Origin: Streptomyces griseocarneus
GTDB lineage: Bacteria > Actinomycetota > Actinomycetes > Streptomycetales > Streptomycetaceae
Direction of reading: 5' to 3'
Length of the DNA stretch: 64,000 bases
NCBI GenBank assembly: GCA_003674045.1
Contig: PENC01000014.1
Location: 62,001-126,000, forward strand
Shown: positions 53,268-60,878 of the stretch, one piece after another
How the letters are laid out: each line of letters opens with the position of its first letter
How positions within the stretch are numbered: the stretch's first letter is position 1
Notes under the pieces: model-generated
What the model was told of the DNA's origin: nothing
Databases searched by the model: none
Seen by the model: only the letters and a program-made list of their open reading frames with translations
Position numbers and translations under genes: made by a program

Positions 53268-54121
53268 CGTGCCGTCCCTCGCTGTTCCTCGGCGGGCCGG
53301 GGCAGGATCTGCCGCAGCGGCTCGCGCGGCGGCCGGGGCTTCCACTCACGCGGATAGCCGACGGAGACCTCCTCGAAGCGGACGCCGTCGTACCAGGTGA
53401 CGCGCGGGATGTGCAGGTGGCCGTAGACCACGGCGGCGGCGCGGAACCGCGTGTGCCAGTCGGCGGTCAGCGTGGTGCCGCACCACTGGGCGAAGTCGGG
53501 GTACCGCAGGACGTCGGTGGGCTGCCGCACCAGCGGGTAGTGGTTGACGAGGATGGTGCGCAGGGCCGGGTCGATCTCCGCGAGCCTGCGCTCGGTGTAC
53601 GCGACGCGGGCGCGGCACCAGTCGTCGCGGCCCGGATACGGGTCGGGGTGCAGGAAGTGCTCGTCCGCGCAGACGACGCCCGTCTCGTAGGCGCGGCGCA
53701 GCGACTCCTCCTTGGAGTGCGCCCCGGGGACGCGGAAGGAGTAGTCGTAGCCGACGAAGAGCGGGGCGATGACCACCGGCCCGCCGTCGCCCTCCCAGAC
53801 GGGGTAGGGGTCCTCGGGAGTGTCGATGCCGAGGCTCCGGCAGAGCTCCACGAGGCGCAGATAGCGCTTCTCGCCGCGAAGGTCGACGGTGTCCTTGGGA
53901 TGGGTCCACAGCTCGTGGTTGCCCGGCGCCCAGATCACCCGGGCGAAACGGTCGGCGAGCACCCCGAGGGCCCACTCGACGTCGGTGAACAGATCCCCCA
54001 CGTCACCCGCGACGATCAGCCAGTCGTCCGCGGACGTGGGACGCAGCCTCTCGACGAGCTCGCGGTTCTCCTTGTAGACCACGTGCAGGTCGCTGATCGC
54101 GAGCAGTTTCCCACCGGCCAC
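53264..54121 (-). CDS. Calcineurin-like metallophosphoesterase
   Basis: A 285-residue metal-dependent phosphoesterase. The five motifs are in order: ISDLHVVY, AGDVGDLF, APGNHELW, LVNHYPL and YGHLHIP. It has no signal peptide. The substrate is unknown. The start is GTG at 54121 (MAGGKLLAISDLH). It is co-transcribed with the phosphopantetheinyl transferase through a 4-bp overlap. Confidence 0.92.
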   Translation of the reverse strand: MAGGKLLAISDLHVVYKENRELVERLRPTSADDWLIVAGDVGDLFTDVEWALGVLADRFARVIWAPGNHELWTHPKDTVDLRGEKRYLRLVELCRSLGIDTPEDPYPVWEGDGGPVVIAPLFVGYDYSFRVPGAHSKEESLRRAYETGVVCADEHFLHPDPYPGRDDWCRARVAYTERRLAEIDPALRTILVNHYPLVRQPTDVLRYPDFAQWCGTTLTADWHTRFRAAAVVYGHLHIPRVTWYDGVRFEEVSVGYPREWKPRPPREPLRQILPRPAEEQRGTAR

Positions 54122-54343
54122 CGTGCTGTCTCCCCCCTCGCGTCCTCCCTCCCGGCCTTCAAAAACTAATCGATCAACCGTCCGGAAGGAAGAGTTCACT
54201 GTACTTTGCACCCCCTGTGACGCACCCCTGTGCGCCCCTGTGATGCACCCTTGCCGCGCCTTCCCGGGGGACAACCCCCGGACCCCCGGCCGGAACAACA
54301 GGCCACCGGGGTTGCCCGGACGGACATCGCGCGGGAAAACCGT

Positions 54344-54784
54344 CTAACGCGCCCCGGTGACGCGCTCCCGCGCACCCTCGTGGCCGACGACCCGGTCACG
54401 GTAACCCTGCCAGACCCCGGCGGAATCACGGGCCGACCCGACGGTGAGGAACTCCCCGTCCCCGGTGGCGAAGGCGCGCGCTTCCAGCGCCTCGGCGAGT
54501 GCGACGGCCATGGGCGCAGCGGCCCGCGCGTCGCCGTGGACGAAGAGACCGATCCCCGTGACCGGCTGGTCGTCCGCCTCCTTCAGCGGCGTGCCGATCG
54601 AGAACGCGCCCCCTTCGTACTCACCCCACCCGCTGTCGTCGTAGGCGATGCCGGGCAACAGCCCGCCGAGCACGGCCCGCACGGCTTTCCCCGTGCCGAG
54701 GCTCGGCGGGTCCCAGTCGTCGGATATCTCCTCGACCGATGCGACGCCGGGTGGAAAACGCATGATGAAGACGTCCCAGCTCAT
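54344..54784 (-). CDS. Uncharacterised small protein
   Basis: A 146-residue soluble protein starting MSWDVFIMRFPPGVASVEEI. It has an acidic N-terminal half (DDSGWGEYEGGAFSIGTPL) and a helical middle (PMAVALAEALEARAFATGDGE). I do not recognise a function. Similar short MSWDVF... proteins occur widely in Streptomyces. No operon partners. Confidence 0.65.
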   Translation of the reverse strand: MSWDVFIMRFPPGVASVEEISDDWDPPSLGTGKAVRAVLGGLLPGIAYDDSGWGEYEGGAFSIGTPLKEADDQPVTGIGLFVHGDARAAAPMAVALAEALEARAFATGDGEFLTVGSARDSAGVWQGYRDRVVGHEGARERVTGAR

Positions 54785-54916
54785 GTCTTCACGGTAGGGG
54801 GCACCACTGACAACGCGCGGTGACCGGCGATGACGAGCGGCGTCGCGCCAGGCCGTACGGGCCTACGGCCGGTCCCTCACCCGCCGTTGTGCGCACGAGG
54901 GACCGACCGGGGGGGC

Positions 54917-55159
54917 TCAGCGCTCGACGACGGGGCAGACGGCGCCGTTCGCCGGGTTCGCCAGGGCGAGGATGATGTCGATCGTGTTCCCGCAGATGTT
55001 GGGCCTCAGCTTGATCGGGATCTGGATGACATCTCCGGTGACAATGCCCGGGTCGCGGACGGCGGCGCCGTGGGTGCCGTGATGCGCCAGGGCGGTACCC
55101 GCGCAGGCGAGGCCACCGGCCACGGCGAGGGCGGCGGCGACGGACACGCTACGGATCAT
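54917..55159 (-). CDS. Short chaplin (surface amyloid protein)
   Basis: An 80-residue secreted protein. The signal peptide (about residues 1-25, MIRSVSVAAALAVAGGLACA) is followed by one chaplin domain: DPGIVTGDVIQIPIKLRPNICGNTIDIILALANPANGAVC, with the paired cysteines at 56 and 75. Short chaplins assemble into surface amyloid that lowers water tension for aerial hyphae. Some positions differ from the consensus (for example ALANPANGAV instead of LLNPAFGNT), so it is a divergent member. Confidence 0.82.
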   Translation of the reverse strand: MIRSVSVAAALAVAGGLACAGTALAHHGTHGAAVRDPGIVTGDVIQIPIKLRPNICGNTIDIILALANPANGAVCPVVER

Positions 55160-55420
55160 GCTCTCTCCCAGAAACAGTGACGGGTCGTCGGACAGCGACG
55201 CGCATGATTACCGCACCGAACAGGGTCAAATCCCCCGCATTAGCCAGCCCATGGGCATGCCGATCGCACTAATCGGCCGTCCTGGCGACCCGTTCCGCCA
55301 CGCCGGGGACCATCACGACGCCAGGCGACTGCGGCAGGCCGCCTGACGACACATCAGCTCCACGTCATGACCGGTAAGCCTCCGGGGGAGGAAGGCCGGA
55401 CGGCCGACCGACCGGTCCGC

Positions 55421-56107
55421 TCAGACGCGGCACTCCGGGTGACCCCAGCCCTGATCCAGCTTGGTGATGTCGGCGCCTGCCGCGTACGGGGTGCCGCAGG
55501 GGCAGCGGCCCGGGTACTTGGCCTTGATCGTGCGGGTCGAGCCTCCGCCGCCGGAGGCGGCGGGCTTCTTGCGTACGGCCTTGGAAGCGGCCTTGGGAGC
55601 AGAGGTCGCGCGCGAGGGGGCCGGGACCGGCATCGGGGAGCCCAGGGCCGTGCCCGCCGGTTCCTGGGAGACGGCCACGTCGCTGGCCGCCTGGTCGGCG
55701 ATCGCGTTGAGGTGATCGCCGTCCTCGCGGTGCGCCGGGACGTAGCGGAACTCCACGTCCCGGTCGGCCAGCAGCCGGTCGATGGCCTCGACGATCTCCC
55801 GGTTCGCCACGGGCTTGCCGCCGGCCGTCTTCCAGCCGTTGCGCTTCCAGCCGGGCAGCCACTGGGTGACGGCCTTCATGGCGTACTGGGAGTCCATGCG
55901 GACCTGGAGGGGCTCGGCAGGCGGGACGGTCTCCAGGAGGGACTTCAGAGCGGTCAGCTCCGCCACGTTGTTGGTGGCCGTGCCCAGCGGGCCCGCCTCC
56001 CAGCGTTCGGGGCTCCCCGCCGCGTCGGCGACGACCCAGGCCCACGCGGCCCGGCCGGGGTTTCCCTTCGACGCTCCGTCGCAGGCGGCAATGATGCGGT
56101 CAGACAT
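55421..56107 (-). CDS. rnhA: Ribonuclease HI with C-terminal Cys-rich extension
   Basis: A 228-residue protein. Residues 1-150 are RNase HI, which cleaves RNA in RNA-DNA hybrids. The catalytic residues are in CDGASKGNPGRAAWAWV, NVAELTALKS, RMDSQYAMKAV and NAIADQAA. Then comes an Ala/Pro/Lys-rich linker and a short C-terminal module, KYPGRCPCGTPYAAGADITKLDQGWGHPECRV, that looks like a small zinc-binding domain. The ATG is at 56107. Confidence 0.9.
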   Translation of the reverse strand: MSDRIIAACDGASKGNPGRAAWAWVVADAAGSPERWEAGPLGTATNNVAELTALKSLLETVPPAEPLQVRMDSQYAMKAVTQWLPGWKRNGWKTAGGKPVANREIVEAIDRLLADRDVEFRYVPAHREDGDHLNAIADQAASDVAVSQEPAGTALGSPMPVPAPSRATSAPKAASKAVRKKPAASGGGGSTRTIKAKYPGRCPCGTPYAAGADITKLDQGWGHPECRV

Positions 56108-56656
56108 CCTCCGATGATGCCAGCGTCCCGGGGGAGCAAGCGAAATCAGGACAGAGCAGCCCGCCCCGCAACGGCGCCCAGAAGCCGTATCCGTACATCC
56201 GGGGAAAGCCCTCCCCGTCGCCACCGACCCTGCGGGCGAATTCCTCCGTCGCGGCCAACTACCGCTCGCCCGGGCCGCAATCGAGCGCCTCGGTGAAACA
56301 GCACCTGAGCGTCCCCGCGCCGAACCGCACCGACCGGGCCGCCTCCATACGACAGCCCCCGGTGTCCCGTACCGCTCCCCCGAGCTTCGAGTCGTCGCTC
56401 TCCGCTCGTTTTCCCGGTACGTACCTTCCGGGGGCCTGGCCAGTTTGCCGAGATGGGTGTCACTCGGGCCGACGGACGTCTCCATCGACAGGTGCGGCTC
56501 TCACCGGTTGTCTGGTGTATTGGCCAGTTTCCTCCTTATTTGCCCAGAGTCAAGAGGCGAGCCCCACCCAATCGGGCTCACGCCGCACAGCGGCTCGGCA
56601 GAGCCGTACGAACGAGAAAAAGCGCAGGTCAGAAGCGGTCGGACAGCGAAAAGGCC
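56108..56656. other. Gene-free stretch
   Basis: About 550 bp between the rnhA start and the small secreted protein gene. Open frames here are short, lack ribosome-binding sites and have atypical composition. No repeat, RNA or clear regulatory element was identified. Confidence 0.5.
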
Positions 56657-56890
56657 TTACTGCCCGAGAACCGCCGGATCACCGTCGAACTGCCCGCCGA
56701 CGCAGCGAAGGCCGGTCGGACTCGTCACGTCGTTATGGACGAATCCACCGCCATGCACGCACTGCGTGGCTGTCACCACCTGCTGCTCGACCAGGGCCGG
56801 ACGAGCTGCTGCGGCAGCAGCACCGGCGACCCCGAAGAGCGCACCGACCCCAAGCGCCAGGGTGCACAGAGAAGAGGCGAGATATCGCAT
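56657..56890 (-). CDS. Small secreted two-cysteine protein
   Basis: A 77-residue protein with a clear signal peptide (MRYLASSLCTLALGVGALFGVAGAAAAAA) and a ~47-residue mature part containing two cysteines (TQCVHGGGFVHNDVTSPTGLRCVGGQFDG) that could form one disulfide. GGGAGTGGAGTTGG precedes the ATG. The family is typical of actinobacteria and the function is unknown. Confidence 0.7.
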   Translation of the reverse strand: MRYLASSLCTLALGVGALFGVAGAAAAAARPALVEQQVVTATQCVHGGGFVHNDVTSPTGLRCVGGQFDGDPAVLGQ

Positions 56891-57132
56891 TCCAACTCCA
56901 CTCCCAGGATGCGGTTTTCCCTTCAGAGCAGATGATCGGCCGTACAGACGAATCACGAACACTCACTACGTTTTCATGGGGCACATTGTCGCCCGAGCGA
57001 GCTATAAAGCAGCCTATATACGGGGTCACTGCGCCCACTCACCCCCGAAACGACCGATCGCCCGAGGGCGGGCACGCAGGACGGCGCGAAGATCACGCGA
57101 TTCCGCCCCCCACCTCGGCCCGGCATAAGAAA

Positions 57133-57165
57133 AAACCCAGGTCACGGGTAACGTGACCTGGGTTT
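57133..57165 (-). terminator. Rho-independent terminator of the tRNA gene
   Basis: A perfect 13-bp stem (AAACCCAGGTCAC / GTGACCTGGGTTT) with a 7-base loop; on the minus strand it is followed by TTTTTTC. It lies 6 bp after the tRNA-Thr 3' end and would end its transcript. Confidence 0.85.
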
Positions 57166-57171
57166 CATCGG

Positions 57172-57213
57172 AGCCGCCTTCGGGATTCGAACCCGAGACC
57201 TACGCATTACGAG
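57172..57213 (-). pseudogene. Truncated tRNA-Thr(CGT) 3' part, probable att site
   Basis: On the minus strand the sequence is, in order: anticodon loop CTCGTAA (anticodon CGT), 3' anticodon stem TGCGT, variable AGGTC, T arm TCGGG-TTCGAAT-CCCGA, acceptor AGGCGGC and discriminator T. The bases upstream of the loop are TTGAG, which cannot pair with TGCGT, and no D arm or 5' acceptor follows. The tRNA is therefore cut exactly at the anticodon loop, the usual crossover site of tRNA-targeting tyrosine integrases. Its native terminator is still attached. It marks the chromosome side of an element that extends to the right. Confidence 0.8.
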
Positions 57214-57410
57214 CTCAAGCGTGATCATGTCGGACAGGTTCGAACCGTGCCGCCGTATGGCAATACATGCAGGTCACAGCCCTGCGGCAGCACGGCGGGC
57301 ACCAGCCCGTGACAGGCGTTCTCAGGCAGTCCGGGCACGCAATGGGCACGCACAGTCGGCCTGTGATCGGCACCCCTTCGCCCTGGCCACATGGGCGCGA
57401 GGGGCAAGAC

Positions 57411-57445
57411 GAAGGGCCGCGCGGCACCCTGCCGCGCGGCCCTTC
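57411..57445 (-). terminator. Terminator-like hairpin after the 62-residue gene
   Basis: A 16-bp perfect stem (GAAGGGCCGCGCGGCA / TGCCGCGCGGCCCTTC) with a 3-base loop, 14 bp after the stop of the 57459-57647 gene. The following bases are not a strong U-tract. Confidence 0.6.
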
Positions 57446-57458
57446 CGCTTGTCGCCGA

Positions 57459-57647
57459 TCACTCCCGGGGGTCGTCCTCGCCCCTCGGCGCCAGCGGGAC
57501 GGAGATTGCGTTCAGCAGATGCTGAAGCGCTGCCGCTCCTGCATCGGTGATGTGGCGGTCATCCAGTGCCACATCCAGGGTGCCCGCGGTCGTTCGGGCG
57601 ACGCCGATCGCTCCGGTATCGAGTCTCGTGCGAGTGACGGTGATCAT
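57459..57647 (-). CDS. Uncharacterised 62-residue protein
   Basis: Starts MITVTRTRLDTGAIGVARTT, with GAAAGGGGGCGCC upstream of the ATG. The composition is soluble beta then helical (HITDAGAAALQHLLNAISVPL). It lies downstream of the secreted-peptide gene on the same strand, so the two may be co-transcribed. The function is unknown. Confidence 0.6.
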   Translation of the reverse strand: MITVTRTRLDTGAIGVARTTAGTLDVALDDRHITDAGAAALQHLLNAISVPLAPRGEDDPRE

Positions 57648-57713
57648 GGCGCCCCCTTTCCTTCTCGCCCGCGTGGCAGGCATCGCGTCGTCTCCGCGGT
57701 CGATGAGTGGCCC

Positions 57714-57926
57714 CTAGCCCCAGGTGGAGTCCATGGGGGCTGCGATGCGTTCCGCTTGTCCGGCGCCGACCGCTGCGGGCGTCGAGGGTCCGGTCACCCC
57801 CCAGGTCGAGTCAGCCGCCAGGGGCTCCGAACCCCCACTGTCGGCCGCCACCACGACCGACAACGACGCGGCACCCAGCAGCAGCGCAGCCGCTACCCGT
57901 CGCGCGACCTTTGCACTGATCGACAT
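57714..57926 (-). CDS. Small secreted peptide with duplicated DSTWG motif (candidate signal)
   Basis: A 70-residue protein: signal peptide MSISAKVARRVAAALLLGAA plus SLSVVVA, then a short acidic/Ala-rich region containing AADSTWGV and, at the extreme C-terminus, APMDSTWG. The DSTWG repeat, in particular its C-terminal position, is unusual and suggests a processed signalling peptide. GGGAG precedes the ATG at 57926. It is divergent from the TrmB/LuxR-type regulator gene across 147 bp. Confidence 0.65.
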   Translation of the reverse strand: MSISAKVARRVAAALLLGAASLSVVVAADSGGSEPLAADSTWGVTGPSTPAAVGAGQAERIAAPMDSTWG

Positions 57927-58073
57927 GTTTTCTCCCTTCGGTAACGAATCGCCATCGCACGCATGAGCGATCTAGGCGCGTTCACTCCGAGTTACCCTTC
58001 CTGCCACCTGCGTCAAGATCAAGTGGGTTGGCACTTCCTACCTACGCACTTCCAAGAGAGGAAGGATCATCAC

Positions 58074-59054
58074 GTGTCGGAAAAGCGCAGACCTGCCGGA
58101 GGTAAAGGGGCGTCGGCACTCCCGGACGACTCCAGGACCGTCTACCAGCGCATCGTCAGGGGGGAGCCCGTCTCACCTGACGCGGACGGCCTCGCTCTCC
58201 TCGTTGACTTGGGCCTGGTCACCCCTGACCCCGGCGATCCAACCCTGTACGTGGCTCTCGATCTCCGGCAGGCCGAGGCCCGGCTGCGCTCACGCGCCGA
58301 GGCACGCCTCGGCGACGTCGTCGACCACATGACGAGCATCCCCGCCCTGATCGATGAGCTGGCGGCCGAGGTGCGCCGATACGGCCAGAGCTCGTGCGCA
58401 TCCTCCGAGTTCCTCGGCGTGGACCGCGTCAACGCCTACCTCGCGCAGGCCATCGTCAAGGCCCGCGAGGAACTCCTCACGTCGCAGCCCGGCCCCCGCG
58501 ATCGAAAACTGCTGTCGAAATCGGTCGACCGCGACACAGCCGCGGTGACGCGGGGCGTGCAGATGCGCACGCTGTACCACTCAAGCGCCCGGACCAATGG
58601 CGCTACCCGCGAGTGGGCGCAGCGGATGACGGCGCTGGGCGCGCAGGTGCGCACGCTGGCGTCGCCCTTCATGCGCTTCGTTCTGGTGGACAGGACGAGT
58701 GCGGTCGTTCAGGACTACGCGGACGGGATTGACGCGCGTGCCGGAGCATGGGTGGTGCGTGATCACGCGTTGGTCGGGTTCATCGGCGAGGTTTTCGAAC
58801 AGTACTGGGTGCGCGGCGACGAATGGCGGGGAAGCGAAGCGCCGCCCAGCGGAACACTGACCACGGAGTTGCAGCGCACGATCCTCCGTGAGCTCTGCGC
58901 CGGACGGGACCAGCAGCAAATCGCGCACCGCCTCGGCTACAGCCAGCGCACCATCACAGCGCACTTGGCCGACCTGCGAAGTCGCCTCGGGCTTCAGACC
59001 GTGCACCAGCTCGTCTACTGGTGGGCCACGTCCGAGGAACGGAAGCTGAGCTAG
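58074..59054 (+). CDS. TrmB/LuxR-type transcriptional regulator
   Basis: A 326-residue protein. A helix-rich N-terminal part (residues ~20-90) is TrmB-like. The middle (RTLYHSSARTNGATREWAQRMTALGAQVRTLASPFMRFVLVDRTSAVV) resembles the TrmB ligand-binding, phospholipase-D-like domain. The C-terminus is a LuxR HTH (LTTELQRTILRELCAGRDQQQIAHRLGYSQRTITAHLADLRSRLG). Streptomyces has many such orphan regulators. The GTG at 58074 after GAGAGGAAGG is favoured over a longer ATG reading at 57963. The divergent secreted peptide may be its partner; this is an inference. Confidence 0.82.
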   Translation: MSEKRRPAGGKGASALPDDSRTVYQRIVRGEPVSPDADGLALLVDLGLVTPDPGDPTLYVALDLRQAEARLRSRAEARLGDVVDHMTSIPALIDELAAEVRRYGQSSCASSEFLGVDRVNAYLAQAIVKAREELLTSQPGPRDRKLLSKSVDRDTAAVTRGVQMRTLYHSSARTNGATREWAQRMTALGAQVRTLASPFMRFVLVDRTSAVVQDYADGIDARAGAWVVRDHALVGFIGEVFEQYWVRGDEWRGSEAPPSGTLTTELQRTILRELCAGRDQQQIAHRLGYSQRTITAHLADLRSRLGLQTVHQLVYWWATSEERKLS

Positions 59055-59118
59055 TCACGGCACGCCAGTCCGGCCGCCCCCACGGTCGGCGCCTGGCAGC
59101 CGCACGGAGCGAACGGCG

Positions 59119-59532
59119 TCACCCCCTAGGCCGTTCCTCTCCGGGCACCCGGCTGTCGTCATCACCCGCCGCCCATTGGCTCAACAGCCGCTGCACACGC
59201 GGCATGTCGCTTGCAGTCATGCCGGGCACATGGGCTACAACAACGGCTGCTTCGGCAGTGCTCGCCCCCAACGGGTCGCCCGCCATGAGGCCGATGAATT
59301 GCTGCGCCGCCGCGAGCTGCACCTCGCGAAGAGGCTTGCCGACCGCCTCGGCGACCGCCCTCACGACAGCAGGCTCGATCTTGATCGACTGCCCCTGAGC
59401 GATCCGCCACAGCGTCGAGTGTGCGACCGCCCTCTTGGTCACGGGATCGACCGCCAGCTCGGCCAGAGCGCGGAGCGTCTTACCCGTCTGCGCTTCACGG
59501 ACAAGGTCAGTAAACGGAGTGCCGGTCTCCAC
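59119..59532 (-). CDS. Phage-like helix-turn-helix regulator
   Basis: A 137-residue protein with an XRE-like N-terminal region (FTDLVREAQTGKTLRALAELAVDPVTKRAVAHSTLWRIAQGQSIKIEPAVVRAVAEAVGK), then a C-terminal helical part. It probably controls the divergent element genes to its right. The start is GTG at 59532 with GAGAGGAGTGAG upstream. A phage or integrative-element repressor role is an inference from location. Confidence 0.7.
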   Translation of the reverse strand: METGTPFTDLVREAQTGKTLRALAELAVDPVTKRAVAHSTLWRIAQGQSIKIEPAVVRAVAEAVGKPLREVQLAAAQQFIGLMAGDPLGASTAEAAVVVAHVPGMTASDMPRVQRLLSQWAAGDDDSRVPGEERPRG

Positions 59533-59751
59533 GCACTCACTCCTCTCAGACACTCTCAGCTGTTCTTGTTACAGAACAGGAACACGCTCATCTAAGCAGC
59601 CAGTTAAGGGCCCTGCCTACCTCACAAGTCCATTGACGCCCCATCACTCACCGATCTACGGTTCCCGTGTTCGACATGTGAAACAAACAAAACGGGCCGT
59701 CACGGCAGCGCGCCACGACGGCTGTTTGAGTCAGCGAACAGAGGGGGCTGT

Positions 59752-60072
59752 GTGAGCACTGGCACAGGCTGTACTGCGGGGCACGTCGATTTCATCGGCT
59801 CGCCACCCGTCGAGCGAGCCGTCAGGCACGCCGAGGTAGCTCGCGAACTCCGGGCGCGCCCCCAGACCTGGGGCGTAGTGCAGCGTCCGGCCACGGTCAA
59901 TCGTGCGGCGTCCGCAGCTCAGGCGATCCGGTCCGCGAAGCTAGCTGCGTATGCCCCCGCCGGGGCGTACGAGGCAGTGGCCCGGACCGTGCGGACGTCG
60001 AGAGGGCCGGAGCACCGCGTGTATGCCCGCTACGTCGGGCCGAAGGCACCGGCCCTCAACACCGACGCGTGA
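59752..60072 (+). CDS. Uncharacterised small basic protein of the element
   Basis: A 106-residue protein starting MSTGTGCTAGHVDFIGSPPV, basic, Ala/Arg-rich and probably helical. GAGGGGGCT precedes the GTG. Its stop overlaps the next start by 4 bp, so it is translationally coupled to the replication-like gene. No known family recognised. Confidence 0.7.
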   Translation: MSTGTGCTAGHVDFIGSPPVERAVRHAEVARELRARPQTWGVVQRPATVNRAASAAQAIRSAKLAAYAPAGAYEAVARTVRTSRGPEHRVYARYVGPKAPALNTDA

Positions 60073-60878
60073 GCCTCGACGCCATGGATTGGGTCTGGCG
60101 CACCTCGGCCGCCCGCGGCACTGCCCGCCTGGTGCTGCTCGCCATCGCCGACAAGTGCGGGGCCGACTGCACCGCCTACGCGGGGACGACCATGCTCGTC
60201 CAGCGCACCCGCGCCGCCCGCTCGTCGGTCGTGACGGCGGTCGACCGGCTGCTCGCATCCGGCGAGCTCGCGCTCGTCGACGGCGCCCGCGGGCCCCGGG
60301 GCGAGACGGTGTACCGCCTGCCTCACGCCGCCGGGCGCGCCCGAGCGGCACAGGACAGCCCCACGAGCACCGGTCCGGAATCCGGACCGGTACAGAATCC
60401 GGACCGGTCCGGATTCCAGACCCCCTGGGGTCCGGAATCCGGACCCCAGGGGTCCGAGAACCGGACCGGTGGGGGTCCGGATTCCGGACCCCAGAACCAG
60501 AGAGAACGCAAGCACCAAGCAGAACAGCAGCAGCACGGCAGCCGGTCACCGCTCGTCCCGGAGCTGCGCCCGCTCGCTGATGCGCTCGCTGCCGCGGGTG
60601 TCGCGGTGCGCTGGGGACTGGGGCTCGGCGAGCAGCGCGACGTCTACCAGCTGACGCAGCGGCACAGCGTCGAGGCCCTCGTCGAACTCGCCGTGCTTCG
60701 GGCCGCGCCCGGCGCCGAGGCCAAGTCGGCGCGCTACTGGCTCCGCGTGTGGGGCGATCTCGACCGCGCCCCGTCCACACGACCCGGCTCGACCGTCGTT
60801 GCGCTCCGGCCTGCCTACACCGACACCCTCGCCGCGGGCCTCGCCCTGCTCGACGCCCAGAAAGGTGACGTCCGTTGA
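60069..60878 (+). CDS. Replication-initiator-like HTH protein of the element
   Basis: A 269-residue protein. Residues 1-80 form a winged HTH found in phage and plasmid replication proteins (DWVWRTSAARGTARLVLLAIADKCGADCTAYAGTTMLVQRTRAARSSVVTAVDRLLASGEL). A low-complexity middle, residues ~98-150, is rich in Gly/Pro/Ser/Asp and is encoded by the palindrome array at 60369-60492. The C-terminal domain (SVEALVELAVLRAAPGAEAKSARYWLRVWG) resembles DnaD/primosome-type helical domains. It starts GTG at 60069, overlapping the previous gene, and overlaps the next by three bases. Confidence 0.75.
   Translation: MSLDAMDWVWRTSAARGTARLVLLAIADKCGADCTAYAGTTMLVQRTRAARSSVVTAVDRLLASGELALVDGARGPRGETVYRLPHAAGRARAAQDSPTSTGPESGPVQNPDRSGFQTPWGPESGPQGSENRTGGGPDSGPQNQRERKHQAEQQQHGSRSPLVPELRPLADALAAAGVAVRWGLGLGEQRDVYQLTQRHSVEALVELAVLRAAPGAEAKSARYWLRVWGDLDRAPSTRPGSTVVALRPAYTDTLAAGLALLDAQKGDVR
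60369..60492. repeat. Array of four long palindromes (iteron-like) inside the replication gene
   Basis: Four inverted repeats built on TCCGGA: 60369-60391 (11-bp arms, 1-base centre), 60395-60416 (perfect 22-bp palindrome GAATCCGGACC/GGTCCGGATTC), 60422-60452 (15-bp arms, 1-base centre) and 60472-60492 (10-bp arms, 1-base centre). They sit in the coding sequence for the low-complexity middle of the HTH protein. Position inside a replication-like gene recalls lambda-type origins; this is an inference. Confidence 0.75.

Noticed and set aside
57172..57250. Functional tRNA-Thr gene
   Set aside because: The 5' anticodon stem, D arm and 5' acceptor are missing; only the 3' part is present.
57459..57647. 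RiPP precursor interpretation of the 62-residue gene
   Set aside because: No leader/core division, no repeated or modifiable residues and no maturation enzymes nearby.
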